A DNA stretch of 64,000 nt from assembly GCA_015501075.1 (NCBI GenBank), contig JADNYJ010000001.1, positions 1,178,001-1,242,000 on the forward strand, in the 5' to 3' direction. This DNA is from Gymnopilus junonius (lineage: Eukaryota > Basidiomycota > Agaricomycetes > Agaricales > Galerinaceae). The notes beneath the pieces are model-generated. The model was not told the origin of the DNA and did no database searches. It was given only the letters and a program-made list of their open reading frames with translations. A program made the position numbers and the translations under genes. Positions 1 through 11,210 of this stretch are shown here, in pieces (within the stretch, counting starts at the first letter, position 1; each line of letters opens with the position of its first letter).

Positions 1-1114
1 CCTCCATCATCGATATCCTCGTCAAAGTAAGTCCCTCTTTCTCTGTCCACTCCTCCACTAAACGGATCACCAGGAAGTAGCGGATAGAACCGCGCGGACA
101 AGCCCCAACGACCGCAAGTTCCTCTCCGAACGCACCATCCGGAGCCTGCGACACCTTGCCACTCATTCCCGTAGCTATCCTAGCCGTGTCCCCGGTCGTA
201 GTCATGGCCGGCGCGCCCAACATCTCACCGATTATTTCACCGCTGCGAATGACCTGGAGATGGAGGACGATGATGATTTTGGAGACCCCGTAGCCGAAAA
301 TGCCACCACCCTTGAAGGCGCTAGAGTCAACTCGGATCTCTATGATGCGTTCACGAATACGACTTGGCCGAACACCCGCAGGATCACAGCGAGTCCTTCG
401 CCTATTTCGGATGATTGGCCGGTACAACTCCCTGTTCGTTCGCCCCCGTCGTCAAGCCGCCCATGGCCCACTCCAGCGTCCTCAAATCCCACCGTAGCCC
501 CTGCCAATCTTAGCCGCCAAGCGTCGATACGAAGAGCAGCGCGGTCAAGGGTGGTCGATTTCAATGACTTTACGCAGCGACGTCGCCCTGCCACACGGGA
601 TGTCGGCGCGTCCCGCTCAGAAGGCGCCGGTGCGGAGACAGTGACAGAGCCTAGAGATCCCCCCTCGTCCTCTCAAACCGTGCGCCGCTTCTTTCCTTTC
701 CCCCGTCCTGGCCGTCGACCCCCGCCAACGGCCGTGACTGCAGGATGGGCGGCCGATTACGTTGAAGACAGTCCCGACTCGCCCGATGAAGCCGTCCAGT
801 TTTTCGCGGTTGAACCTGAACACGCGTGGTACGATAACATCGTCGATGTGCGCGCATCTCCCAATGAGGAGGATACGGAGAATCTACTAAGAGCGCCTAG
901 GTTGCGACGCGGCGGCGTTCGTGCGCCCGAATCAATATTGTCTCGTCATGCATCACCTATTACTATCACCACCCCACCCGTTGAACCTGCCATCATTCCA
1001 CCCTCTATTTCGCGCCGGGACGAAAACAGTTTGGTGATATTATCGACTGCGACTGCTGAGGAACCCGTGGCTTATCCGACACCGGGGTCGACAGAAAATG
1101 AAAATCTCGTTTAA
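1..1114 (+). CDS. 3' part of an unrecognised gene with a disordered C-terminus
   Basis: Only the end of this gene is inside the window. An exon runs from base 1 to 26, an intron with gtaagt...cag borders from 27 to 73, and a last exon from 74 to the stop at 1112-1114, in one frame. The visible product, about 355 residues, starts with a basic stretch (EVADRTARTSPNDRKFL) and an acidic run MEDDDDF, then becomes Pro/Ser/Arg-rich and looks unstructured (RRFFPFPRPGRRPPP). I see no membrane segment, zinc motif or known catalytic motif. The domain that would identify the family must lie upstream. The stop is followed by a T-rich 3' region. Function not assigned. Confidence 0.6.
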
Positions 1115-1393
1115 CATCTAGATTTCTTTCGCTTGCTTGTATAATTCGGACCTTTTTTTTCTTTGCCTTCTTTTTGAATTGAAAATTAAGTACCATCTTT
1201 CTTCCGTGTATCAATTTTGTAAAAACACCTCTATACCAGTTGTGGGGACAAGCAATGCCTTTTTTTGTATAGCCTTTTTCCTCTCCTGTCTATTTATGTG
1301 TTTTGGGCGACTTGTTGGTCCGCCCCTCGAGATATTTCTGGTCTGTATATGAGCACAGCCACATCATTTGGACTTTCAACTCTTTCCTCAATA

Positions 1394-2698
1394 ATGAGCT
1401 CATCGTCGGAAACACTCCCAACGCCAATTATCAAGAAACGGACGCGCCCTACTCCTCGCGTTCGCGAGATATCCATAGAAAGAGAAGAGGATACTGCTCC
1501 GGAGAACGAAGAAGAAGCAAATCTCCCGTAAATAATTCGCTTTTAACCAGTGGCATTCGGAACCTTGACTGAACAGAGCGGTTACACCCTCTTGCTAGGT
1601 TAGCTGATCTGCTGGAGCTCAGAAAGCTCAGAAAAACCCGTGGAGGTATTGATGTCGCCAAATTGAACAAGGGTGATCTCAAGAAGAAGAAAAAGAGACT
1701 TCGTGAGGAAGGTGACCAGGGCGGGCTCAAGAAGGGCGCTGGCGCTGGGCATGAAGAAGAGGAGCGAGTGTTGCATTTTGCGTCCTTTTCTTCACCTTCA
1801 TTATATTGATGGTGTGCTTGTTCTGTCCTTGTAGCGATGAAGAAGGTAAAGAAGCAAAAACGAGGCGAGCTATCCGTACGAGCAACTTTACGCAGCAGAC
1901 GAACGCTCTAGACGTCGATAAACACATGTTCGTGTCGTCTTACCCCCTCATTTCCTTACCCAACTGAACCTTGTTTCCTCATTAAAGGCTGGCATACATT
2001 GAAGAAAATCTGAAAGTGCGGAGCAGACCACGCGACAACTCGGACGACGAAGAGAAGCTGCCTCTCGATCCTCAAGAGGCGTTGTACAGGATCGAAGACC
2101 GGTGGAAGGTCGAAAAGCAGAAGCCGACGACGGATGTGGGTAGTGTGACGAATAGCATGACGATGCTCACTGCCATTCCAGAGGTCGATTTGGGTATGGA
2201 GTGCGTATCTGCCGTTAAATTTTCTTTCCTTACTCCATGCTGACCTGTGGTGCATTTATTTATTTAAGTACGCGCCTGAAGAATATTGAGGAAACTGAAA
2301 AGGCGAAGAGAGTGGTTGCGGAGGAAAGACAAGAGCGGAAGAAGACGAACGCGGATGAGGAACATCTCGTCGCGTCTCGATGTAAGTTACCTTTTTCTCA
2401 TATCTCTCTCTCTCGGATAGCGTTCTTACCGCCTACTGTGGACAGTCTACCGACCGAACCTAAGGGCCAAGTCGGATGCTGATATCCTCAGGGATGCCAA
2501 ACTCGAAGCCATGGGCATGCCACCTCAAGACGACTCGCCCCGGAGATCTAACCACGAGAGAGTACATATGGCTACAGATGAGATGGTATGTCGCCTTTTT
2601 TGCGTACCTCCGAACGTGAATATGAGTGAGATAACACGCCATTTTTCCATCTCTCTTGACAGGTCATGGAGCGTTTCAAGAAAAGAATGCGAAAATAA
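1394..2698 (+). CDS. tls1: HCA59/C9orf78 (Tls1) family splicing-associated protein
   Basis: Seven exons give a 297-residue protein: 1394-1527, 1599-1763, 1835-1927, 1988-2200, 2269-2381, 2446-2585, 2663-2698. The family signature IPEVDLGMDTRLKNIEETE is formed across the exon 4/5 junction. Upstream is a conserved LLELRKLRKTRGGID block and a Lys-rich stretch (GDLKKKKKRLREEGD). Downstream is FYRPNLRAKSDADILRDAK, matching the C-terminal part of C9orf78. Family members associate with the spliceosome; fission yeast Tls1 affects splicing of telomere and heterochromatin factors, so a nuclear role is expected. Intron 2 only keeps the frame with a GC donor (ga|gcgagt at 1764), because the nearby gt at 1768 leads directly to a stop. 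Exon phases add up exactly. Confidence 0.88.
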
Positions 2699-2797
2699 AT
2701 CTTTATTTCGACCCCCCAACTACTCCAGATACTGTACTACCACCTGTAAAAATAATATATCCTTTTCGCTGTCTGTTACCGAAACACTGGTCATCGG

Positions 2798-5381
2798 TTA
2801 GGGTGTCAAGACGAGCTGCCTAAGCTTTCCGAAATTAGGGGTGCCAAAGCCAGTCACTACAGATGTTCAGCTCATGCCGATGGGAAAGAATAAAAAGTCA
2901 AGTCATACCTGGATCCCAGCCCACGGAAGTCTGTGAGAGCGCAAGTCAGTTCACAATGTCCCTTGAATTAAAATAACTATGCATACGTTAAATCCTGGAG
3001 TACCGCAGCCCGCATTGTTTCCGACCGTGATATCGTTTAATCCATTGAATCCTTTAGAGTAGATGAAGGGGTTGAGGAATCCGAGAGGTGGGAGTTTGGC
3101 ATTCAAGCGAACGTCATTAAGCAGGGCAACGAAGCCAGCAAAAGTGGGCGAGGAGGCTGAAGTTCCGCCAATGAGGAAGGCTTCACCGCCAATGATAACC
3201 TGTAAGAAATCAGACATAAATGTTGGGTTTCTAAAGACAGAAATTTCCCTCTAGCACATACTCTGAAGAAATCCCCCTGAGCGGCGACGTCAGGAATGGC
3301 CTGGAAAGATGAATACTATTAGAAAGCTTTCAGAAAAATGTCCGGAAAACGGCTTACTCGTCCATTCCTAAAAATAAAGGGCATTCGAGTGAGTTTTCCA
3401 AGTCCACGCATGAAACGCAACGTACGGGTTGAAAAGACCGGCATATCTACCCTTGGGTAAAGACTTCGCCAAGTATTCTGTGACCACCTTGTCTTGGTAT
3501 GCAGGGCGAGCGAACTAAATTTTCGCACAAAATATTATTGGAGATATCGTTCACGCGATAGAAAAAAACGCACGTAATTGCTGAATCCTCCTCCAGAGAA
3601 GAAACGAGAGACGGCAGTCTCGGGAATGTGGTTTGTACCTCCGACAGCGGTTACGCTGCAATAAGTCAGAATAACTCCAAGAAAACACCAGAAAATATTT
3701 ACAATGGGCATCTGAAAGGGATTCACCAAATTTTAACGACAATTATTTCAAATTCGAAGAGAGATACGTACGAAGCTGGGAAGCCTGGAATGAACTTCGT
3801 GGCATTCTTCCCGTCGTTGGTGAAGCAGGTCTGCGTGGCCGGATCGGGGTCGCCATCACCAACGCCACCATCCCCGGAAGAGAATGTCAAAGTAACTCCT
3901 CGGGCGCCTTCATTGAACAGGTCGTCAGAATGAAAAACTTAAGAGTAAAGATTTCCACCCACCGAGCTGCGCGAATCCGGCGCACACGCGTTGAGCAAAG
4001 CTCTTGGGGACTGCGATGCATCTATTACTTGATGCTCGAGAGGGAGAGAACAAAACGAACCGGTTTGTTCATCGTCTCCGTAACTGGTCGAAATAGTCAA
4101 AGGAGGGCTGGGTTGGGCAAGGATGAAATCAAGCCAGGTAGTGTAAGGCCTGCAAATCCCTGAGTGTTGAACCAAATCAATTGAAGGTGCTACTTACTCG
4201 TTGGTATCAGTAGGTGTATTGTCATCTGGTATGAACGGAGGAGAGCCGCCTGTTGAGAAGAACGTTCCCTTTAATTGTATCAGCTGAAGTACGAAGAACT
4301 AAGACTTCGAAAGTGTTTACTGGGATGGGGTGCGAAATTCCAAAAGCAAATTCAACGTCGAGATCAGCTTCATCTCCTGCTTCTGCAAGAGACTGGTTGT
4401 TTGGTCCACCGTTAATCGTGACGAATTTGAAAGACGAGTTAACTGCAGCTGGTACTTGTTCGGAGAAGAAAGTTTGCAAATCTTGGAAGTTCGCAATTTG
4501 GGCCTACGTAAGTGGTAAGTTTAACTCTCAGAAGGACAGAAAATGCCATACCAGATAACCAGTGATACCAATGGTGTTCCCTTTGGCAGAGGGTGTGAAT
4601 CCGACGGCATTGTAAAGTTGTTGCAAGCACGTAATGGTGATGGTCTGATTACAGCTGGGATCTACAGTGACACCAGACGAGAGGCTAATAGCAGGCTCGC
4701 TCTTGCTGGCTTGAACAATGGTATTTTTGACAGACACGACGTCGAAAATTGAGGACTTTTCTTTTTGGAACCTGCCAAAGAGCGTAGTTGGCTGGATGAC
4801 GTCTACATGGTCATGGAGGTTGCTGGGAAGACTATAGCTGGTAGTCCTGACGAGATAATCACCGCTTGCCGTGTGTTGGAAGACGTGATATTTCTTGGAA
4901 ACAATAGTGTCAGGTAGGGCGCGAATTATGACAATAAAAAAAACCTCACTGTATCGAGCATCTTCTCAGCCATGCTGACTGGCACTTTGATTGTGATCCA
5001 GTCTTTGGCAGGCGAACGAAGGAGTTCATCTTCCGTGATACCAAAGCCAGAAAGCCATTCGTTTACCAGGTCCAAGCTCTCTGGGTGAGGGGTAACAAGC
5101 TCCTCAACCTCTTCTTTGGACAGGTGTTGGCCGTATCGTTCGTGGTCAGGATCACTGACTTCATAGAGGTGCTTCTCCAGGACGTGGAAATTGGGCTGGG
5201 GCAGACCAATCTTAAGGACAATCCTATGATCTGCAGGTGCTGCGCTGTGCTTGACCCATCCATGAGGAATGTCAATGGATTCCTTCACGTTATACGCGCA
5301 ATCCCTGGTGGGGATGGCCCCAGCATAGGAGGAGCCTAAAAAGCAGAAGGCGAGGACGACAGCGTGGAGCAAAGAACGCAT
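2798..5381 (-). CDS. secreted sedolisin-family (S53) peptidase, copy 1
   Basis: This is a multi-exon minus-strand gene. It starts at 5381 with a signal peptide ([20 protein letters not shown]), followed by the pro-kumamolisin activation prodomain ([20 protein letters not shown]). The S53 catalytic domain carries the Glu/Asp pair in [14 protein letters not shown] (about 4330-4420), the oxyanion-hole Asp in [10 protein letters not shown] (about 4050-4090) and the catalytic Ser in [12 protein letters not shown] (about 3120-3190). The end has the typical calcium-site region (GLNDITVG, then [19 protein letters not shown]). The last two exons are short and the stop is at 2798-2800. Such enzymes are acidic endo- or tripeptidyl-peptidases secreted to digest protein. 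All catalytic residues are present, so it should be active. A second copy of the same layout lies at 7443-10018. Confidence 0.9.
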
Positions 5382-6342
5382 ACTGTGTGGTAAGGATACG
5401 CCCCTTGAAGGAACCCAGGCTCCTCTTCCGACTTTATATACGCCATCGGGTTGCGTAATGAGCTAGCCTCATCGCGCCCATTCGGAAGTTTGCTAACAGC
5501 ACATGAACGCGTCCCACGAAGACACTTCTCCAGGGGTGATACACTTTGTATCTCTTTTCAATAGCATCTTCGCCTCCGGCTGATCAATTTTATTTATGGA
5601 GTTTTGGCGATGCCACGCGTAGTCTTCTACATAGCACCGGACATGTTATCAGCAAAGATGATGCGGCATCCGGTGGTATTCTAATTTCGCCGCCAAAATT
5701 AATGATATCACGAAGGGCAACGTTAATGGCGAAAGAGGGAATTCTAGACACCTATGGAGATCTAGAATTTGTCCCCCCAAGCCTCGAGGACGGTCATTCA
5801 ATTGCAGAGACGAGACCAGAGTACAAGACGCGTCGCAAAATTGGCAAGTTGGTTGAATCATGAGTACGTGAGTAAGAAAGGCCGTGGAGTGAGCGTTCCA
5901 TGTGCTCTCTAAATCGCTCTGTTTCCCACAATCTGTGTCCGCCTGCGGCACGCCATTGAGATCTCCCCGTTGTCTCCCCGGTAATATATCCTTTCTGACA
6001 TGATATTCTTCTGCTCCCTGGTCCATCTCGTTCTGCTCACCTCTAAGACCTTGGATTTGGGGGTTTATATTTTATAGTCGCAGCTTTGAAGAAAAGCAGT
6101 AGAGCTGCGGCCGGTCAAATGCTGCTCTGGTCTCGACAACTTGAATGTCGCCACTGCATCTCTCAAAATTGACACCAATGACCGCAGTTCAGCGAGTAGA
6201 TCGATAGCCGTTCAAAAGCGCAAACTTATTCTCAACGTCGAATTGAGAGCGAAATGTTTATTTATGCATCTGACAGTGAAGACATGCAACCGACTGATAA
6301 TAATAGACGCCCATTTATATTCGTCATCTCTTGACAGGTTTT
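5382..6342. other. intergenic region upstream of sedolisin copy 1
   Basis: The first 60 bases hold the TATA box. Beyond that I see only short open frames with no family signature (the longest is about 125 codons at 5649-6026 on the minus strand). It probably contains the sedolisin promoter and the 3' end of the cyclin transcript. Confidence 0.5.
5433..5440 (-). promoter_or_regulatory. TATA box of sedolisin copy 1
   Basis: The minus strand reads tatataaa about 52 bases upstream of the ATG at 5381. The position and sequence fit a core promoter of a strongly inducible secreted-protease gene. Copy 2 has a similar box at 10057-10064. Confidence 0.55.
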
Positions 6343-7329
6343 TTACACAACTTGTGGCAGCGGGAAAATGAGTCCCCATAACTGCCATCCACTCTGCAGA
6401 ATTTTGTGGGCTTGTAAAGGCAGTACAAACGGCGCTTTATCCTCCTCGTCATGGTCAGAAATAGACCCCCTGCTTGCCAACTGGTAGACAACGTCAGCTA
6501 TGGGTATTCTCACCGTCTCATGTTTGGGGACATTCTGATATACTGGTGGAGGTGCAGATGGAAGTGCATGTCTCTCCAGGTAGTAATGGTATGCGTCCAT
6601 CATACCAACAAAACAATGATTGAAGGTCGGCCCGTCGATGTGAACTTTCCAGCCTACCATGTCGTAGAATTGAATCTCTAGCCGGGCAAGACCTTGCCGC
6701 GAATATTGGTCATTAGCCAGTTCTGTCCAGAACCTCATGCGAGGCTGCCAGTCATAAAGAACCTTTGCTGCGATCATATAGGAGATAAAGAAGAGACGGC
6801 CAGCATCAGCTACTTCCTCTCCACATTCTGCTTGACGCAGCTCGATTGCCTCTTGGAATCGCTTAACAAATATCAAAGCTCCAATGGCGACGTTGACACT
6901 GTAGTTCGACCGGTAAATAATGGAGGATATGTACTTGGAGAGACATTCTTTGCAATCCACTTCGTTGGTATTGTGATATGTTGGAAGTTCAGGGGAGTTG
7001 TTTAGTATTGCGTTCGAGCACAGCTCAGCAAAAAGATGATGGTCTATGCCATCCGCGGCTAGGTGAGAGTACTCGTAAACCTTCAAGCTTGGGTGAGGTT
7101 CTAATAATAACGCCAGTGCAAAGTTTCACTCACCAAGCTTGGTATCATGCTTTAAAAACTTAGCGATTCCAGTCGCGTATTTGAAGGAAAATGAGTGTAG
7201 CAAACGAGTGAGGAAGTTGGAGTTAAGGCTTGAGACTGAGCCATAGAGATGTTTATAACACATTTCAACATCTCCTTTCTTGCTGAATACGCGACAGTTT
7301 GCAACAGGTTCAGTTGCAGACATAGACAT
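6343..7329 (-). CDS. Pho80/Pcl-like cyclin
   Basis: Two exons (7134-7329 and 6343-7100) give 317 residues. The cyclin box lies in the middle: GALIFVKRFQEAIEL, then FFISYMIAAKVLYDWQ with the conserved Ala-Lys of helix 3, then RQGLARLEIQFYDMVGWKV, which matches the Pho80-type pattern ending in the 'L..W...' helix. Such cyclins bind a Pho85/CDK5-type kinase and control nutrient responses, polarity or the G1 phase; the specific branch cannot be told here. The first ATG of the frame (7329, MSMSATEPV) was chosen. The intron is only 33 nt (7101-7133, gtgagt...tag), unusually short for this window, but it keeps the phase and joins ...DTKL to EPHPSLKVYEY. The gene sits between the two sedolisins, on the same strand, 113 bp after copy 2. 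Confidence 0.78.
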
Positions 7330-7442
7330 TTGAGTGCAGCCCCTATTGCCAATGTTGAAAAGGAGAAACAAGAAGCGACATGGTTTTCATTCGGGGATAT
7401 ATACCATAGCCACATTACTTTCGTGTAACGTTACAAAATAAT

Positions 7443-10018
7443 TTAGTGATAGACGCTCCGCTTGGCAGGAACCACGATGTCTTTCAATTTGAAGAAATTG
7501 GGTGTCCCGAGCCCAGTCACTGAAATCATTTGAGTCAAAGGGAAGATCTTAGTTGTGAGACACAGAATTGAGTTACCTGGGTCCCAACCTTCCGTGGCCT
7601 AATCAAGTAGTCAAGATACTAGTTAAGCCAAAATTTCCAAAATAGGAGAGTGGCGCAAAGTGACTCACGTTAAATCCTGTGGTACCACATCCAGAATTAT
7701 GGCCTATGGTAATGTCGTTCAGGCCCTCGAAGCCCTTCGAGTATAGCATTGGGTTTAAGAATCCCAAAGACTTGTGCCCCGCCTTGAATCTGGCATCATT
7801 GAGTAAGGCTACGATCCCAGCGAAGGTGGGAGCTGCAGCCGACGTCCCACCAATCGACACAGGCCTACCCTTGAGGAAGATGCGGAAACGGTCAGCTTGT
7901 GCAGCAACATCGGGATACGCCTGCGAGTTTCGTAAGTCCACGGCATTCTGAGTTCACAATAGGTTCACTTACACGGCCTTGACTGTTTGAGTTATAATGC
8001 CGATTAGAACTTTCAATAACGAATGCAATGGAAAACATACGGGTTGAAAAGGTTATTAAAGGTTCCTTTGGGTAGAGCAGCAAGATATTTTGCGACTGCC
8101 TTCTCCTGGTATTGCGGTCTACTGAACTGGACGCAATGTAAGTAACGCACGGCATTGTAGGCGGAAATGGTGCTCACGAAATTACTGAAGCCTCCACCCG
8201 AGAAGAAGCGAGACACTGCCATTTCTGGATTGATGTTTGTGGTTCCTCCTACAGCGGTGACACTGAAAGAAGCATTGGACGCCGAATTGTAAACAGCTAG
8301 GAATTCTTTGACTTACAATGGACAGCTAAGAGACTGTCAATGAATGGCCGAAAGCGTTTATGAACGAAACACGTACGAAGCAGGGAATGCAGGAACGAAC
8401 TTCGTGACGTTCTTTCCATCATTAGTAAAGCATTGTTGAGTGCTGGGATTAGAATCTCCATCACCGACACCAAAATCTCCAGAAGAAAAGATGACCGTGA
8501 CACCGCGTGCTCCCAACTTCGCAAATTCAGCGCAAGCACGAGTTGCGAAATCCTTGGGAACTATTGAACTATTAGCGATGGACAATTCTAATTGATGTAA
8601 TGGCCCACCTGTCTGTTCATCATCTCCATAGCTAGTCGAAATGGTTCGAGGAATGTCTTTATCAGGCTGACTCAGTATGAAATCAAGCCAGTCTGTGTAA
8701 GGTCTAGAAAATTAGTTCAAGTACAATTAATGCTCCCAAGCTGATCCGACTCACTCGTTTGTATCTGTAGGGGTCCTCGCATCGGCATCGAAAGGAGGGC
8801 GACCAGCAGTTGAGAAAAAGGTCGGCTGTAAAAGTAAGGTTGAGTTGGGACGTAACAAATTGATGGAGATGATACTGACGGGAATTGGGTGGGACAGGCC
8901 GAACGCAAATTGAGTATCCAGATTAGCTTCACCTCCAGCTTGTGATAAATTCTGCGTATTGAGGCCACCTTGCGAGAGAGAAAGCGGGGTCATTAACTGC
9001 GTTACAACTCTATGCAACAATGCAACATACCCTTGACAGACACAAATTTGAATGTGGAATTCAAGGCGTCAGGTCGTTGCTCGGCGTAGAAGGTCCGTAA
9101 ATCTTGAAGGTTCGCAAATTCTTCCTGTTAAAAAAGCAAGTATAAGTTACCTCAGCGGATCACAAAACGCAAGAAAAAACCTGACTAGATATCCTGTTGC
9201 ACCGATGGAGTTTTCTGGATTGGCGGAGGCAACATAGCCTACGGCATTATAAAGCTGTTGAAGGCATGAGATGGTAATGGTCGAATTGCAGCTTTGGTCC
9301 ACAGTAATTCCAGAAACGGCATTTACAACAGGAGGAAGAACTTTAGTCATCACTTTCTCCAATTCGTCTGTTATCTCCTCAACCCTAAAAATGGTAGCTC
9401 TGTCCCTCCTATATCTACCAAACATAGTGGTCGGTTGAATAACGTCGACATGGCCATGCAAATCGCCTGGAAGGCTGTAACGGGTAGTCCGGACCAGCTG
9501 GTCGCCGCTATCAGTGTGTTCCCAGACGTGGTATGTCTATTCATAGTGGAAAAGGGTCAGCTTTTATGCCAAGCTTTGCCTCCGGAAGAACGTACTGTAT
9601 CAAGCATTTTCTCCGCCAAGCTTATGGGTATCGTGATTGTAATCCAATCCTTCGCAGGTGAACGAACGAGGTCTTCCTCCTTGAAATCGAAACCGGCCAG
9701 CCACTTATCCAGTGCATTCAAACTTTCGGGACGAGGTGCGGCAAGCGCTTCGACTTCCTCCTTGGATAAATATTCTCCATAACGCGGATGCTCAGGGTCG
9801 CTGACTTCGTACAGGTGTTGTTCCAGAAGAGGGAAATTATGCTGGGGAAGACCGATGCGGAGGGATATAGGGTGGTCCGGGTGAGGCCTGCTATGTTTCA
9901 CCCAGCCCCTAGGAGGGTATATTTCTTCCTTGACCTTGTAGGCGCATTCCTTGGGTGGTGCAGCAAAAGAGAGTGAGGTCCCCAAGAGGAAGGAAACGAG
10001 AGTGAGGTGAATACGCAT
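7443..10018 (-). CDS. secreted sedolisin-family (S53) peptidase, copy 2
   Basis: A paralogue of the gene at 2798-5381, with the same domain order and apparently the same intron positions. The start at 10018 gives a signal peptide (MRIHLTLVSFLLGTSLSFA). The prodomain contains [20 protein letters not shown]. The catalytic domain has the Glu/Asp pair in GGEANLDTQFAFGLSHP (about 8880-8940), the oxyanion Asp in [10 protein letters not shown] (about 8610-8640), and the Ser in GGTSAAAPTFAGIVALLND (about 7800-7860). The last exon encodes VTGLGTPNFFKLKDIV and stops at 7443-7445. In both copies the first intron follows the same LDT residues of ...AEKMLDT. The protein is predicted to be secreted, self-activating at acid pH and degradative. 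The two copies differ enough to be an old duplication. Confidence 0.9.
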
Positions 10019-11210
10019 AGTGCGTGCGTGGACAAGTACGCCAAGGAGTACGCTGGCTTTTATACAGCCGGCTCACGTCACCTGTATAGAGCCAGCTTTA
10101 TATCCGTTTCAGTCTGCCAGACCGACAAACGGGGTGGAAGAATCTTCAACAATCTCTTTGCCGTGTTGCTTAGCTCTTCGGTTGTCCCACGAAATGCCAT
10201 TTTTAGCTCCCCCGGTCTCTCGATCAACATGCCGTCAGATTTAGCGCGAGAGCTGTTGTGCATTATGGATCTAACCCTTTTTTGAGGCGTTCAAGAAGTA
10301 AATGCTTTGTGCACAAGGACAAAGTTGTCGCATCAAATTGGAACAGCGTGAAGACAATTTTTTAATCAGCGGCGCAGCCCATACATGTGACAACTAGAAG
10401 ATACCATATTTCGCTGTTTATCGTCCTCCAGCCTCCAGAGAACAGCATACTTTATGTACGTACATGAACTCCATTTATGTTGCCTTGACTACAAGTAAAC
10501 AAAAGCACTCCACTCCGTTCGGGTTCCGGAGCTTCCAAAATTTAGGCCTCAAAATTCTTCCAAAGCTTTGACTCGATGATAATCGACGTCATTTGAATGC
10601 TTTGCCGAGGAATAATACATACACATTGTAAAATAACTTTGAGAAAACAGGTAGGAAGTGCATTGGGCTTTCAGTGCTCAGCAGTAAAATCCTGGTGAAA
10701 ACATTATGGACGTGCCATTAAACCAAAAGAACATCTGGATCAAGCAGGCACTTTTGACCAATCAAATTTTGCCCATCCACCTAGTACCACTTGAGGCTGT
10801 GAAGTAATCAACGAGAGTCGTAGAATCAGATGTTTGCCAGAAAAAAGGAGAAATCTTGACTCGAAAAATCACACGCAGCTTGGATGCACTTGGGATTCGA
10901 CCATACAAAAGTGAAGATCGAATCGACAGCTCCGGAATATGCGGTGCTAATCATGATGCATGATCTAGTCTCTAAGCTACGTCGAGAGAGTTCGTGTCGC
11001 GTTCGTTACCATATATAATAAGGACACCTCTTCAGAATAAGAGTCAGTGATGAGTTATAGCAAGGAGATCCGGTCTAACAAAAAATATCAAGCAGAGAAA
11101 GTTGAAAGCCTTGCCGTCGCTGTTCAAGAACTCTTTTGTTTGTCCAAGTTGTGCAAAGGCGTTAGCCGTCACAAATTTTTGAACGTGCAGCCTCTTGTAT
11201 CGTGAACAAG
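10019..11210. other. divergent intergenic region, sedolisin copy 2 / eIF3m
   Basis: About 1.2 kb between two divergent start codons. Beyond the TATA box of the sedolisin I see no convincing open frame or RNA gene. It should hold the promoters of both genes. Confidence 0.5.
10057..10064 (-). promoter_or_regulatory. TATA box of sedolisin copy 2
   Basis: The minus strand reads tataaaag about 40 bases upstream of the ATG at 10018, matching the arrangement in copy 1. Confidence 0.6.

Noticed and set aside
1768..1834. Ordinary GT donor at 1768 in the HCA59/Tls1 gene
   Set aside because: Joining to the acceptor at 1834 gives cga-tga, an immediate stop; the GC donor at 1764 keeps the frame.
5649..6026. 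125-codon open frame on the minus strand
   Set aside because: No signature, no clear promoter, and it overlaps other short frames; likely chance.
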